A stretch of DNA of 64,000 nucleotides, from positions 303,935 through 367,934 of the forward strand of contig CM018913.1 in assembly GCA_009663005.1 (NCBI GenBank), in the 5' to 3' direction. Positions 50,359 to 62,859 of this stretch are shown here, one piece after another. Each line of letters opens with the position of its first letter. The first letter of the stretch is position 1. Made by a program: the position numbers and the translations under genes. Source of the DNA: Actinidia chinensis. Lineage: Eukaryota > Streptophyta > Magnoliopsida > Ericales > Actinidiaceae. The notes under the pieces were generated by a model, which saw nothing but the letters and a program-made list of their open reading frames with translations, was not told the origin of the DNA and searched no databases.

Positions 50359-53300
50359 ATCTATCTTCTTTTCTTTGTGTTCAATCTGCTTGCTTGCCAC
50401 CTCTGTGACATTGTTTTATATATCGCATTAGGGTTATACCTGCATCAATGAATCAAGTATGCTTGTCTAAACATCATTATGTCGATGGGGGTTGGGTGAT
50501 GGGTGGAAGTGGAGATTGGTTATGATAGTTTTACATGGCAAAGATATGCAAAGCCATTTGGCTCAACTTTTAATCCCAATTTTTGGCTGCTTTTATGAAA
50601 AGAAGATTGCTATTTCGCAACGGCCTTTTCAGCTTTTAAATATTCTTTTTTTGGCCAAAAAGCTGAAATTCTGAAGCCCAATAATGCCCAACAATTAAGC
50701 AACCAACCAATTAAAAAAACAATGCCATAGACAATTCAACATTAATAAACTAAGCAGGTTTTTACATAGTTTGCTAGATGCCTGAAAAATCAGCCAAACC
50801 GTCTGTTTTTTAATACTGAACCCAACAATGCAGGGGGCTTATTTGTACCATGCGAACCCATACATTGTCAGCTGTACAGAAACTTACCTTTTCAATAATC
50901 TGTTCTTCATAGTGCCTAGGTATTTGGAGAAGATGTGGGCTTTGGGGTATTTAGATAAACAACAGGTAGCTGAATCGATTGGTAACAGAGAGTTTTCAAT
51001 ACCCCTCTTTGTGGAATAGGTATAATCTTTATCTTAGATTGCTGGGCCTTTATAATTTTCTGAGGCATTTTCAAGTACTTCCTAAATTAGGAAGGTTAAG
51101 TAAGGAATTTCTAGTTTGGAAGCTGATTCACTTTAACATCAAACTCAAAGATGGAGTTGTTATAAGAATCTCACGTGTATTCAATACTTTTACTATATTG
51201 ATCTTGTTCTCCATTTCTTTTTATCAATGTTCTGATTTTTCTTTTATCTTGAAACTATTTTTTTTTATTTTTATGAATGTTACAATAAACAGGGGCATCG
51301 TAGGATTGGGATGGTCTGGCTGTGATGTAAGCTCAAAACTTTAGTAGATTATCGTATAGGGGATTTTATGTCAAAACCCTCCATTGAGTCTGCTTATTGC
51401 CTTCCTCGTCTTAATATTTCGCATGATAGCTGCAACTTGTGTCAATTCAACAGTGGGTAGGCAAATCGAGCTACAGAGAAATTAGAAATTCAATTTGCAG
51501 ATTATATCTATCCGCATTGATCAGGCATGCATCATCCATGGTGGCAAGTTTGTAGTGCATCCTCACTATTGAAATTTGGCTAACTGATTTCTACTTCATA
51601 GATTGTCAATGAAGCAGCTAAATTCAGATATCAGAGTGGCAATCAATTTAATTGCGGAGGTAATTTTACATGAAATTATTAGTATCAATTTAAATTGTTC
51701 GTGTTTCCATTGCGTCCGGAGGATTCTTTGTGATTTACCAGGTTTGACAATAAGAGCACCTTATGAAGCTGTGGGTCATGGAGAGCATTATCACTCACAA
51801 TCCCCTGAAGCTTTTTTCTGCCATGTTCCTAGAATCAAGTTATATAATGTGCTGTTGTATGCTCCTTCCTTTCATCCCTCTCTCAAGGAGCAATGCCCCC
51901 ACAGCATCATCTAGATCGTGCAGGATTTGGGTGACTTCCATTGAGAAAAAAGGATGCTTGACATCACCTTGATTATTTTAAGAACTGTAGGTAGACATCC
52001 ATTTCTCTCAAGAATGAGTAAAAATATAATGCATTACATTTGAAGAAAGAGGCATGGTAAGAGTAGTCGTAACTCGTAAGGACATGCAATGCTAATTTCT
52101 GAATGATGAAAATTCAAACTTTTGTTTTATTCATTCCTAGAAAGAACTACAGGCATTTACTATTATGTAGATCAAAGAACTAATTTCCTTCAACTAGGAC
52201 ACATATCTGGTAAAGTACGAAAGTGCTGACATGTTAGATTATGAGCATTTGATATTTTTTTTCAAGGACATTACTTTCAATAACAGAATTTGGACTAATG
52301 CACATTGGAATTGGGGGAGTTCCATCAGTTTTAACCAGATTCATAGGGTTATGCCATATGACACACTAACATGGCTTTTAGGGCTTACTTGGAGGACCTT
52401 TAAGGCTTACTTGGAGGAACTTTTATGTTTTCTCAATTTTCCAAAGTTGATTAAGAAAGCTGTTCCTGCATTTTGTACAAGTAGAAATATAGACACTGTC
52501 CAATTTCTTCAAGAGTAGTTTGTTTGTAGGTTGTAATTCCTCGAAGCCCCAGGCAAGCGAAAGGGTTGTTATTGTCATCCATACGCAACCTGAACCCTGT
52601 TGTATTCCTTGAATCAAAGGTATTGCATTATTCTCCATTGATTTATCTCGAGTCATTGGATCCAAAACCTTGTCAAATGTTTTTTTGAAACATTGTTAAT
52701 AATCTAAATATCTTGGATTTTCAGTGGCTTTACCGTTTGGTCATCGAAGAGGTGCCCGAGCATTATTATATGTTGCCTCTATCAGAGGCAGAGGTACGTT
52801 AATTTTAGTTCTATAATTGATGGAGTACACTAAATCTGAAGAAATTGCGTGCATCAAATTCTGGTGATTCGAGAAGGTAGTGAGTCTAGTGACATAACAC
52901 TAGTTTGGTTGGGGTGCTCAGCTAGCTATCATGAAAGAGGCCCGTGTTGAGGCTGATAAGGTAAATGATGCACAATATGTTTCTAATTAACTTCCAAAGT
53001 GTTATTTGCATCAAAGGATCACAAATATGCCAGCAGGTGGTGTTAACTTTGTTTCATTCTGAACTATTTGTTTCTCTTTTTTATGCAACAACTGTGCGCT
53101 TGTGCGTTTGATGTGAGTGACGCAAATAGTTATTCGCCATGTGAGAGTTTGCAGGAAAGAATTTCTTGTGAGCTGATTGATCGAAGAACTCTAATACCTT
53201 GGGACAAGGAAACAGTGGAGGCCTCTGTTAGCAAGCCTGGAAGGCTTCTTGTAAGTATTAAATGTTAAAACCATTGTATAATAAACTTTCTGAAAGTGGT

Positions 53301-54285
53301 AGTTGCAACTCTTGGTAATCTGCCTGATTTCTTATTTGTCGATTAGTCATGAAGCTCCAGTAACTGGTGGATTTGGTGCTGAAATTTCTGCTCCCATTGT
53401 CGAACGTTGCTTCTTGAGGGTAATCTTGCAACATTCCAATCCCTTATTTCGACTCAGTGTTATTGGTTGATTGCTAGCTTTTCAGTAAAAATGCCAAGGT
53501 TGAATGTCTTCATTATTACGCTTGAGAAGCTACCACTACTGATGGTCAAAGTATTTTGCATATGAAGCATTAGATGTGCTCTTACTTCTTGACAGATATG
53601 TGTCCGGTTCGGTCCGTCCACTCGTTCAAATGGGCCGGAAGAAAAATAAGAAACTGAATGGAAAGAAGAAGAATGATACCACTAATATGCATGCTTAAAT
53701 CAAACTGAATAAAATAGTACTGTAGTATATAATGCATCTTAAATAAAAAGGAGAAATAAGTTCAATTAGCTAGAAAATCTGTCATAGTAATTTGTTTACT
53801 GCATTAAGACGCACATAGGAGGACACCTCTGTTGCAGTAGGAACGTGCTGCATGTCTCTAAGTCGTACATATATGCATATAGGGATTTTGTCTACCTATT
53901 TACTGGTTTGCCATATTTTTCTGGTCATAGTTCTTCTAAGAGTTGCACTCAAGTGAGAGATTTTCTATATGATTGTGTGTCCATTAAAATATCATGTGCC
54001 CGTTAAAATATGACCCGACCATATATTGGATTGGTCTTAGTGGGCTGATTTTTAGTCGCTTTTCCAGTCTTCAAGAATTTAATTGGGATAGGCTTTTGAG
54101 AAACTCCTTTTCCACTTGTTTTTGATTCTACATGCCCACCAAGAACAAGGTTAAATCTGTTACCAAACATTTTGTACTGGTCTGTGTTGAAAAGATATTA
54201 ATGCTATTGCCACTTACAATGGCTGCTGCTGCTCTACTTTTGAATGCAGATATTAGATGCAATCAATTCAACAGTGAATTACTAG

Positions 54286-55832
54286 TGCATAAGCAACTCT
54301 GGTGCGGATAAGCTCATTAGAGAGAGGTCACTATGTCATCAGCATCATAGAAATTCATAAAGTGGAACAAAACAGAAAGAGAAAAGTCGGGGATGAACAC
54401 TTCCCTGGCTGTGTTTCTCTTCAACCTGTTCCACATTGAATATAGATACTGTAATAAGATCATGTTTCTTACCATTCTTTTGAAATGTTGATGGTCTAAT
54501 GCAGCATACTGTTGTCATAAAATACTTTCCGAGTATATGACGTGAAAATGCAATTGATCGTGGCATGTGAAATATTGTCACAGGCGGATCATATTTGTTT
54601 TTCAGTTCTTGGAAGAGGTCCTAATGCAATGATTATGATGATGATGATAAATTTGGCGTGTACAATTTTCTGTTATCTTACAATTAGAATTGTCTTCTTA
54701 GTTGGGAAATTGCAGAAAGAGACTTTTTACACTATCAATGTCCAGCACCCACCTCTCTCTCTCTCTCTCTCTCTCAATCTCTCTCAATCTCTCTGCTGCC
54801 CATTGTAAGTTTTAATCTTACGAGGAATTTGCCAAATATAATTTTGAAGTCCAAATGCATAAAAGAATACCATGAACCTTCTCATTTTATATTTGCATGT
54901 CCAACCAAGAAAACTCGTACCCATACAAAATGCACGAAGAGAAGTTAAAATCAAACACTCTAGTGTAGTGCAAGTGCAAGTTCTTACTAGCCTGAAGACA
55001 TTGAAAATGCTATAGAATGAATTGATGCTACTACATGTGATACAAAACAAAACAAAACTCATGGTCCTGATTTCAATCAAGTAAATTTATTTAACACCAC
55101 CGCACCACACCACCACCCCCAAAAAAATTAAGCCATTTTTTCCTCGCATCTATTTACAGTAAAACCAGTTTCAGCAGTCATGATATCCAATAGCAGATTT
55201 CCTTGCTCTTCATTTTCTTAACACTACTTGCAGATATTGGTCAGTTGCTCATCCCCAAAACAATCTGCAACAAAATGGACAAATTAGATTAGTCAACCTT
55301 TCAGCAATGAAAACTGGAGTACATTGCAAGTAGTGTAATCAATCATCTGTCTTTAATGGATTAGTGGAGACATAGGGCACCAAATATCAGGTCTCTGAAT
55401 CCACTGCTCCATATGCAACAAACCACAAAGCTGAAGATGTAATCAAGTCAAATATTTCATGGATACAAAATTAAGATTAAACAGCACGCATTTCAACTCA
55501 GGTTCCAAGTATTCCTTGCAGGTTTCCAGCAATTAAAAAAGAAAAAGAAAATAAAGAATAGAAAAGAAAATAAAGCAATGGGTCTTGAACATTGTTTGCC
55601 GTTATACTATAATGCTAAAAGACTACTTTCCCACCAACTTACACAAGTCATCTTTTGGAATCTTCTGTAGTAATGTTTGCTAAATCAAGGAACTAGGTGG
55701 ACGGACTAATAAAAAAAAATTGATAAGTAGAACAGAGTACATGAAGTGCTAGGTAAGCGAGGCAAGTAAAAGTTAGCGCCCCTAATCAAAAGATTCAAGC
55801 TATGATCAATGCTGGAACATAAATAAATGCAA
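54286..55832. other. Convergent spacer between the E1-beta copy and TBP
   Basis: It should hold the 3' UTRs of both genes, which converge here. A TC microsatellite lies at about 54752-54775. I see no other coding sequence. Confidence 0.55.
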
Positions 55833-58800
55833 TTAGGTGTCATACCATTGCTGAACTTTCCTGAACTCGGTAAGAACTGGGTATATATTCTCAAAGGCAG
55901 AATAAGTCTCATCTCTCACCTGAAGAATTTGAAGAAACACAACAGTGCAGATTACAGACAGCCAGAATACCTTATAAAACCTGAAAAACTACATGAAAAA
56001 GTCAATGAGGCAACTTCCAGATCTTATTCATCACCTTCGCGCCTGTAAGAACAATTTTCCCAGAAACAAATATAAGCAGCACAATTTTTGGTTGTTTCAT
56101 CCGGTAGATCAATCCAGGGAACAGTTCTGGTTCATACTGTATCACAAGCCTGATCTATCATTAGTATTATGAATGAAGAGATTGATGCATTTGCCTTAAT
56201 TTAAAAAAGCTTCTAAACATGACATGACCAGTAACACTGTCAGCAACTTTGGCAGTCAGTTGAGGAAGTACATAAGATAGTAAGATACATTGAACAACGC
56301 CCAAAAAAGTTACAACAATAATCTACTTTGACCTTCTTCTGGATTATTAACTAACATTCTAGACCAATTATAAACCAAGGATTGCAGAACACAACCTTAA
56401 CTGCAAAACTTTATCCTGTCACCGTTGATGCAATGCAAAACCTTCTAGGATTTCCAGTTACAGCCATGACTTTTATATGAAGACCAAAAAATATACATAT
56501 CGAAACTCGCTATCACTTACACTTGAAAAAGCACCATGGGAGTATGCAAGGCCTTCAAGTCTAATTGGAAATTTAACGTCACATGAGCCAACTATGTTCT
56601 GAATCTTGAAATCCTGTGCGGAAAAAAAGAATGAGTATGACAACTATCTAATCTAAGAAAGTGACAACCATAGGGTGACTGATATGTGTGTTGTATCAGT
56701 ATGTGCACACTTTTAGGAGTACATACCTTGAATTTAGCCGGAAAACCGAGCTTTTGTATGATTCGAGCATACTGGCAAAAAGCAAACATAACACATGGGA
56801 ACATATTTTTAAAAAATAAAAATAAAACATCAATACCACACACCTAGAATCGATTCAAATACCAGGTTACACTTATCACAATAAAGATGACACAGAAAGT
56901 TCATCATGACATTCCTTCTACAGTAAAAAGTTGAAAACTTCAATGCTTATTGATAAAAATATCATTCCTTCTACCTTGCGTGCTGCCAATTTTGACTGTT
57001 GTTCACTCTTTGCCCCAGTACAAACCTGAAGCCACATGAGAAGTACTTAAGCAATAGAAAGGATAGCCAACCAATAACTTTTAATCCATATAGTGACATT
57101 CAAATTGCATTAACATATTATGAGAGGCATTAGATGTCAACATAATATTTTTCCATTGACCATTAGCACTTGATGTCGACATCATATTTTAGCAATATGG
57201 AACTCTCAAAAATAAAGAGAGCCTGTGAATCTTGAACAGACATGAGAAAGCTTTTCATGCGATCAAGTCATGCAATCCTGTTCCAAGAACCAAAAATGTA
57301 AATTGTGCTAATTACAAGTATTACCTGTAACTCCATAAGCTTAAACTATTAAAGAATATGGTAGTTTATGTTAGTTGTTTAATTGCTCCTCATGTATGGC
57401 TCCTCACAAGTCACAAGCAACTCTGTACGTAAATGCATTAACATACCTCGGAAGCTTGGGGAATAGCAACAAAAAACAAAAGTCTCAGCAACCTATTCCT
57501 CTAAGGACTGCTAAAGGTAGATCATATGAAATGAAGGTTTTTCCATGAAACGGGTTGGGTTCAACTAGGGATATAGGATATGATGTTTCTTTCCAAATGC
57601 ATAATTATGCAAGTTACTGGTTCATCCTGTAGTTTTTTTCACAATACCCACTTCTTACATTATGGTTACCAGCAAGCATTAGGACCAATGAAAAAGAGTC
57701 ATCCTTTGTTGAGTCGGGATATGACACAATGATGTGAGGATAATATTTCGAAAACAGGCTTACACTATATGGCACATGAGGAATGCAAGTATAAATCTAC
57801 AAGCATCTACGATGTTCCATGGGCTACGCAAATCTGCAATTCAGCTATCATAGGCTAACTTAATATCAGTTTTGGGACAAGACAAATGCATTAAAATTTT
57901 GGGTGCTGAAGTTCTTTGTAAATTGAGCTCAAGCTATATATTACTTGACCTCAAGAGAGTATAGCAAGAAGACAGTATATTCTATGAAATACTGATTATG
58001 CAATGCATTTTCCTTTCCAACAGAAAAGACTAGCATATATCTCCATTCTTTTAAAATCGTGCAAAAATTACATTACAAAAGAATGGCAAGTAACACCCCA
58101 AAAACTACATAAGTAAATAGATGTCCTATAAGATTTTTAATTAATGATGCTTATTTTAGTTAAGAAAGCCTCAAATCAAATGCAACGAGTATCAGGTTAG
58201 CTTGGCTTTTAAAGTTGACACGACCATCAAGTAGTACAAGAGTCTCAACCTCCGGTTATCCTAGCATATAGGCCTTAAAAATTTAATCAGTTCATCTCTA
58301 CCTGCAACTATCAAGCAAGTAACAAAACCTCTCTAGAAGTGACGTGAAGACGTGCCAGCTCACTGTACACCAGAAAACCCCTAAAGAAATCATAGTCAAC
58401 CTTTAAATCTAGGCAGAGGATGTGATATGGGCAAAATGTTGTAGTAAGAAATAAAAAGCTTCATATTGAAACCTAATTTGTATGCCTGGAGTAAGGAGGA
58501 GACATTTTTGGATACAAGAAACAACAATTGTTTACGAAATTTTATGGGCAGCAAATAGTGTGGAATTTGATAATTTTCCATAAAGAACATAAGGCATGAC
58601 ATGGAGACACTCACCATCTTTCCAGAAGCAAATATTAATGCCGTAGTTTTTGGTTCTCTTATCCTCATAATTACAGCAGCAAAACGTGCCAAAAGGAGCA
58701 AAAGTAAGAAGATTCAAATAAAGATTGATAAAGAAATCAGAAAATACTAACTTTGAAAAATAAATTTTAATAAACTTCTTAAATCTTAGTTCTCAAAGTG

Positions 58801-61800
58801 CAAGACGGGATTCCAGATTTAAATTTTCAAAGGCTAAGCAGAAAATCTCAGTCAAACATACTCCATACCTTGGGATTGTATTCTGCATTTCGAGCTTGAA
58901 GTGCAATGGCCTTAAGATCCAACTTGCAGTCTAAGTTTACTGTTGACACTATGTTCCTAGTCGTACAGACAATTTGTTGTTAAGAATCATAATCAGTTGT
59001 TAACTGGAGAAAGAACGTCTTGCTACAAATTTGAATATTTTAAGCATGTTGTCCAGAAAATAATTGGGGATGGGATAGATACCCAAACAATCCTCTATAT
59101 GACTACATCAATAAGAACAAATTAGTAGTGCCACTGGTTTTCCATTTCCCAAGCATATTTTGGCATGTTTTATGGTGGTAGTAATCCCCTAGATGGAAAT
59201 TTATACATGTATCAGGTGCGTGCAGTTAGTGCAATGATCAAACTATAAAAGCAAATAAACAGACCAAGCAGCACCATCATTGCAATAGCACACGCAAGTG
59301 GAGAAATTTAGTTGGAACCTCTTTTACATGATATGCATATAAGAAGAGGATGTCCCCAACCCCAATTATCAAATGCATAAAAACCCCAAATCATCTAAAT
59401 CATACAAAGACGGGAATAACTTAACTTCAAAATACCCAGCATCTAGTTGACTTTCTTTTCTAATGAAACTAAGTAGTTGACGTCGCCAACCAGCTCTCTG
59501 TGCTTGATAAATGCTTCTTTAGTGCCTACAAACATCTAAGTCCAAATTATAGAAGGTAAACGCTCGACCCAAGTACAAAGTGATCAATATGAGTCAGTAA
59601 TTTTTAATAGGTGAATTGTAGGTATTAGCTTGGGGACTGGGGATACCACGTTGCTCTACAATCACAACCACGGCCCCTCATGATTGAGCATAAGCTGGAC
59701 AAGTCCAAGAGGATAACTTGGAAAGCCATCACCTTGTCTCCGCCGCGAGATCTAAGAGCCTGTGGACTGGAGGTAAAGATGGGAGTCTGCCAAGTAATGC
59801 ACCACGGTCTGGTACGAAGCGGAAGTGTGCACTACTTTGGCCTGTCTATTAGAAGAGAGAGGTCTGCATTTCTTTATTATAATGGTTCAAGTGGTCCTGT
59901 CACGTGGACTATAACAGAAACCAGGAGAGCACGTCCCTTGATTTCCGGTGAGGTCATAAGGACCTCACATGGGTCGATTAAGACCACTCACATGAGCTAC
60001 TAAAAGTCATGTGAGCGGAAGCCTATAGATAGGGGGACTGCTTTGTTGAAATCGACAAGCTTTAAACACTGTTCATTTGCTTCTCCACTAAAGAAGAAGT
60101 CCTGGATTATGCCTCTCTCTGGTAGACTATTGCTTTCTCTTTCCCTCTGAGTTATATCTCTTTAGATCCCTTACAGAGAACTACTGCTTTCATACATCCC
60201 ACTACTTCTCATTTCATACATTCCATATCGAGATCTGTCTCTTAGATCTCACACATGAACATAAATGTATAAGAAGGATGCCGAAGGGGCATTGCCCAAG
60301 TACATAAAAAGGGAAAAAATGGATGAATATACAAAAAAGACATAGTTATAAGCCCTCCCCAAAGTGTAACTCCCTCATGAAGTTCACTAACAAAAAGGAG
60401 GAGAGACAAAAGCCTCCTTAATCCAAAAATAAAAAGAACTAAATAAAGCCAATTTAGGTCTCGAGTAGCACCGCACGTCTTCAAAAGTCTGCATATTTAT
60501 TTCTCTCCATAAACACGACATTAAGCATAAAGGAGCAATTCTCCAGCCTCCACACCTTTTTGACCCTCTTATCCCGACGCTAAACATGCCAACAATCGAG
60601 AAGATGAATAGCCGAAGCCGGTGTAATCCAACTCACTCCAAAATCAAAAAACAATAGCCCTAGAAGGGAAAAAAATGCTCATCCTTGTCCAATTATGTTA
60701 TATGGGCTCTTTTCTAAACACCAGTACTCGTGTAGGACATTTGGGTAGATTACGGGATATGGTAAAAATCATCCACCCAACAATCACGTTTAGTATTTTG
60801 AGTGTACCATATAGCGATGCATAAGCACCCATTTAATCCAAGAAACATTCTATTGCTCCTTATAAACATCATTTTCCCCCGAAAACAAAATAGGTATATT
60901 AAAACGGATATTTTTGTAGTGTCCATGCTCTTTAGGCATAAGAATTGGATGAATCCGACGCTTAGAAACATACACTTATATGGGTATTTTTCATTTGCAT
61001 TGCTTCTAAAGTTATTTTTCATGTGAACCCAATTTCTTGGAATTTCAAATTTTTTTACCAAAATTAGTGATTGTGAAACAGATGAGTTGACGCTCTTGTT
61101 GGTCATTCTTGATGATTTTTCCTTGAGACCTAATGTTAGTAATACATGGGACATTGGTCAATTCAATCTTCGTAGATTTTCTCATGGAAGTGTTTCTTGG
61201 AAAAAATAATTGATACTCACATGTTTACCTTTTCTCCATTGTAAAAGAGTTTAGAAAGTTGTTGCACCCCTTAAACGTAAGGTAGCTACGTTCTATGACT
61301 TATTGAAGGCTCATGACTAATGAGACCTTCCAGAAAAGAATACCTGATAGTACACTAAGTGACAAACTGAGGTCTCCTTCCAGAAAAGGAGACTTGATGA
61401 CATATTGTGAATTAAAATTAATAAATTATACATAAAAATCTATAAAATATGGATATCTACAAGAAATTGAGGGAGGAGAGGCGACAGCAGTCTGGCCACC
61501 ATTCCCTCTGCATGTAAACTTCCAAGCGGACTTAAATCAATCATCATTTTTTAATGAAGGACAATTGGACTGAAAATCCAGGTTTAATAATTATATTACT
61601 GGATCTGCCAAGATTATCAATTATTGATCTGTGTATATGCATGAACAAGCACATTCTCCTGTGATTATGTGTGCTCGATCAGAAACTATGGTCATGGTTG
61701 CAAAATGATTGAGAGCTAGTTTACATATTCCAAATAGCACTTGATGCGAGAAATTCATACAAATAGTCAAGGAATACGTCAACAATTATTCAGTACATAT

Positions 61801-62219
61801 TTCAGCGCACAAGATAGTGTTTGTTTTCTTCAATTGCCACAAGTGAATGACAAACCGATAATCATATAAGTAAAAACACATTGTGTGAGTTCAAGATATT
61901 ATGGCGAATTTCCCTTCTTTTTCTCTGACAAGATACAACCATGCCAATGCACAAGCGCAGTTGAGGTGCACAAGCCTATTGTCTTGTTGGCATCATATAT
62001 AGCAGAATTGGCCAATTTTTCAAATCTAGCATATACGGAGTACATAGCTTTTATTACAATAATAGTACAACAATCTGGTGTCAATGTACAACATGGAATG
62101 GAAAAACTGATAGGGGGGATGGATTGGTGGGAAGGGACTCACTGGAGAGTTGGGACAATTCCAGACGGATGCTTGGAAAGATCCACTGGCTGGCTCCCTT
62201 CCAACACTTGATCCTCCAT
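55833..62219 (-). CDS. TBP: TATA-binding protein (TBP)
   Basis: TBP is the DNA-binding core of TFIID and is used by all three nuclear RNA polymerases. Eight coding exons splice by eye: 62219-62143, 58956-58869, 58686-58615, 57025-56975, 56771-56727, 56613-56521, 56136-56035 and 55919-55833. They total 615 nt, or 204 residues. The start is [20 protein letters not shown]. Both TBP direct repeats follow ([20 protein letters not shown] and the later [20 protein letters not shown]), with [20 protein letters not shown] and [17 protein letters not shown]. The end is EFRKVQQW plus three extra residues, YDT. Every exon length gives the right phase. One flaw: exon 3 is preceded by GGCA and no AG, so the acceptor seems to lack one G at 58686/58687. 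Intron 1 is about 3.2 kb and holds repeat debris. The product is certain. Confidence 0.96.
59617..60245. mobile_element. Possible solo LTR or LTR-like repeat in TBP intron 1
   Basis: The segment starts TGTAGGTATTAGCTTGGGG and is less AT-rich than its surroundings. Near 60023 there is a TATA-like CCTATAGATAGGG, and CT-rich sequence follows it, as in LTR promoters. The right edge is unclear and I could not verify a 5-bp duplication. An open frame at 59680-60003 in it has no recognised domain. Confidence 0.4.
60246..60720 (-). mobile_element. LINE retrotransposon 3' fragment in TBP intron 1
   Basis: On the minus strand, in more than one frame, the sequence reads like the end of plant LINE ORF2: [20 protein letters not shown] then QTFEDV, followed by [17 protein letters not shown]. 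The 3' part contains [20 protein letters not shown], also typical. It is 5' truncated and frame-broken. It is in the same orientation as TBP. Confidence 0.65.
60721..62142. other. Remaining TBP intron 1 sequence
   Basis: This AT-rich intronic DNA has no recognised coding sequence or regulatory motif. A minus-strand open frame at 60750-61154 adjoins the LINE fragment but shows no domain I know, and may be more transposon debris. Confidence 0.45.
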
Positions 62220-62249
62220 GCTTCCCCAAACACTGCTCCTATGTCTTCT

Positions 62250-62529
62250 AACACACAAGTAACAAGAAATCAGAAAACACTCTTACACCATACCAGAAAC
62301 CACTTCTCACTCTTCCCCACTCTATTTTTGAGAACTTCCTAGGAAAAAGCAAACTATTTTTTTAACCCCTCTCAAGAAAAAACTCAAATCTTCCAATCTA
62401 TAAGAAAAAATTACCGTATATAAATACACTTGTAGATAGATTAACACACATACAATGACGCCCATAATACCATGTTTTAAACTAAAAATAATTCGAATAT
62501 AAGAGTAGAAAATAGAGAAACAAAGAAAC
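62250..62529 (-). other. Probable 5' UTR intron of TBP
   Basis: On the minus strand TTTCCAG|GTTTC at 62536-62525 is a plausible donor. TGTGTTAG|AAG, ending at 62250, is a plausible acceptor 31 bases before the start codon. Inference from motifs. Confidence 0.5.
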
Positions 62530-62833
62530 CTGGAAAGGCAATTGATTTGAGAGAAAATTAAGCTTGTGAGGTCAATTGAATCGTTAGGTTTTCGAATCAA
62601 AAACCCAAACCCAATTGAGTGCTTATTTGCAAAAAGGAAGAACCCAGAACACGGATCTAACGCAAGCGAAGATTTGAGAGTCGGAAAGAGAGATCAGACC
62701 TTTTATGATACGGAATGTTCGTGTAAGAAAATGAAATTTAGGGTTTCGATTCAGACTCAGAGATCTGGGAGATTTTTTTGCAACAAGAGTGAGAAGAATC
62801 GAAATAGGGCGGTAAGAATTTGAAAAGTATCGT

Positions 62834-62843
62834 CTTTTATATA
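62834..62843 (-). promoter_or_regulatory. TATA box of the TBP gene
   Basis: TATATAAAAG lies on the minus strand upstream of the TBP start codon and of the likely 5' UTR intron. A second weaker candidate, CTATAAAT, is about 15 bases further upstream. The start of transcription would be near 62805. This is a motif-based call. Confidence 0.5.
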
Positions 62844-62859
62844 GCAAAGGAGATTTATA

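Larger units (their letters stand above)
48350..54285 (+). pseudogene. BCKDHB: Branched-chain 2-oxoacid dehydrogenase E1-beta subunit, decayed copy
   Basis: E1-beta pairs with E1-alpha in the mitochondrial complex that degrades Leu, Ile and Val. All expected exons can be found in order: about 48350-48421 (LFSAINQALHITLDSDPR), 50913-51019, 51293-51326, 51454-51524, 51602-51659 ([18 protein letters not shown]), 51742-51838 ([15 protein letters not shown]), 52530-52619, 52725-52793, 52864-52960, 53155-53250 ([10 protein letters not shown]), 53342-53419 ([20 protein letters not shown]), one ending about 54149, and 54250-54285 (ILDAINSTVNY, stop). Exons 2, 3, 4, 9 and 12 contain indels. Exon 2 has a TAG in place of the Tyr of SYVF. 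Two splice sites lack the expected base. Conserved residues are substituted even in intact exons (GHGGH to GHGEH; RDPNPVVFFEPK to [12 protein letters not shown]). No mitochondrial presequence is seen. An unprocessed pseudogene is favoured; part of the damage may be sequence error. Confidence 0.85.

Noticed and set aside
59680..60003. Open frame of 107 codons on the plus strand
   Set aside because: It lies within the LTR-like repeat and has no recognised domain; it is probably chance in a less AT-rich repeat.
60750..61154. Open frame of 134 codons on the minus strand next to the LINE fragment
   Set aside because: I could not match it to reverse transcriptase or any other family and it shows no gene structure.
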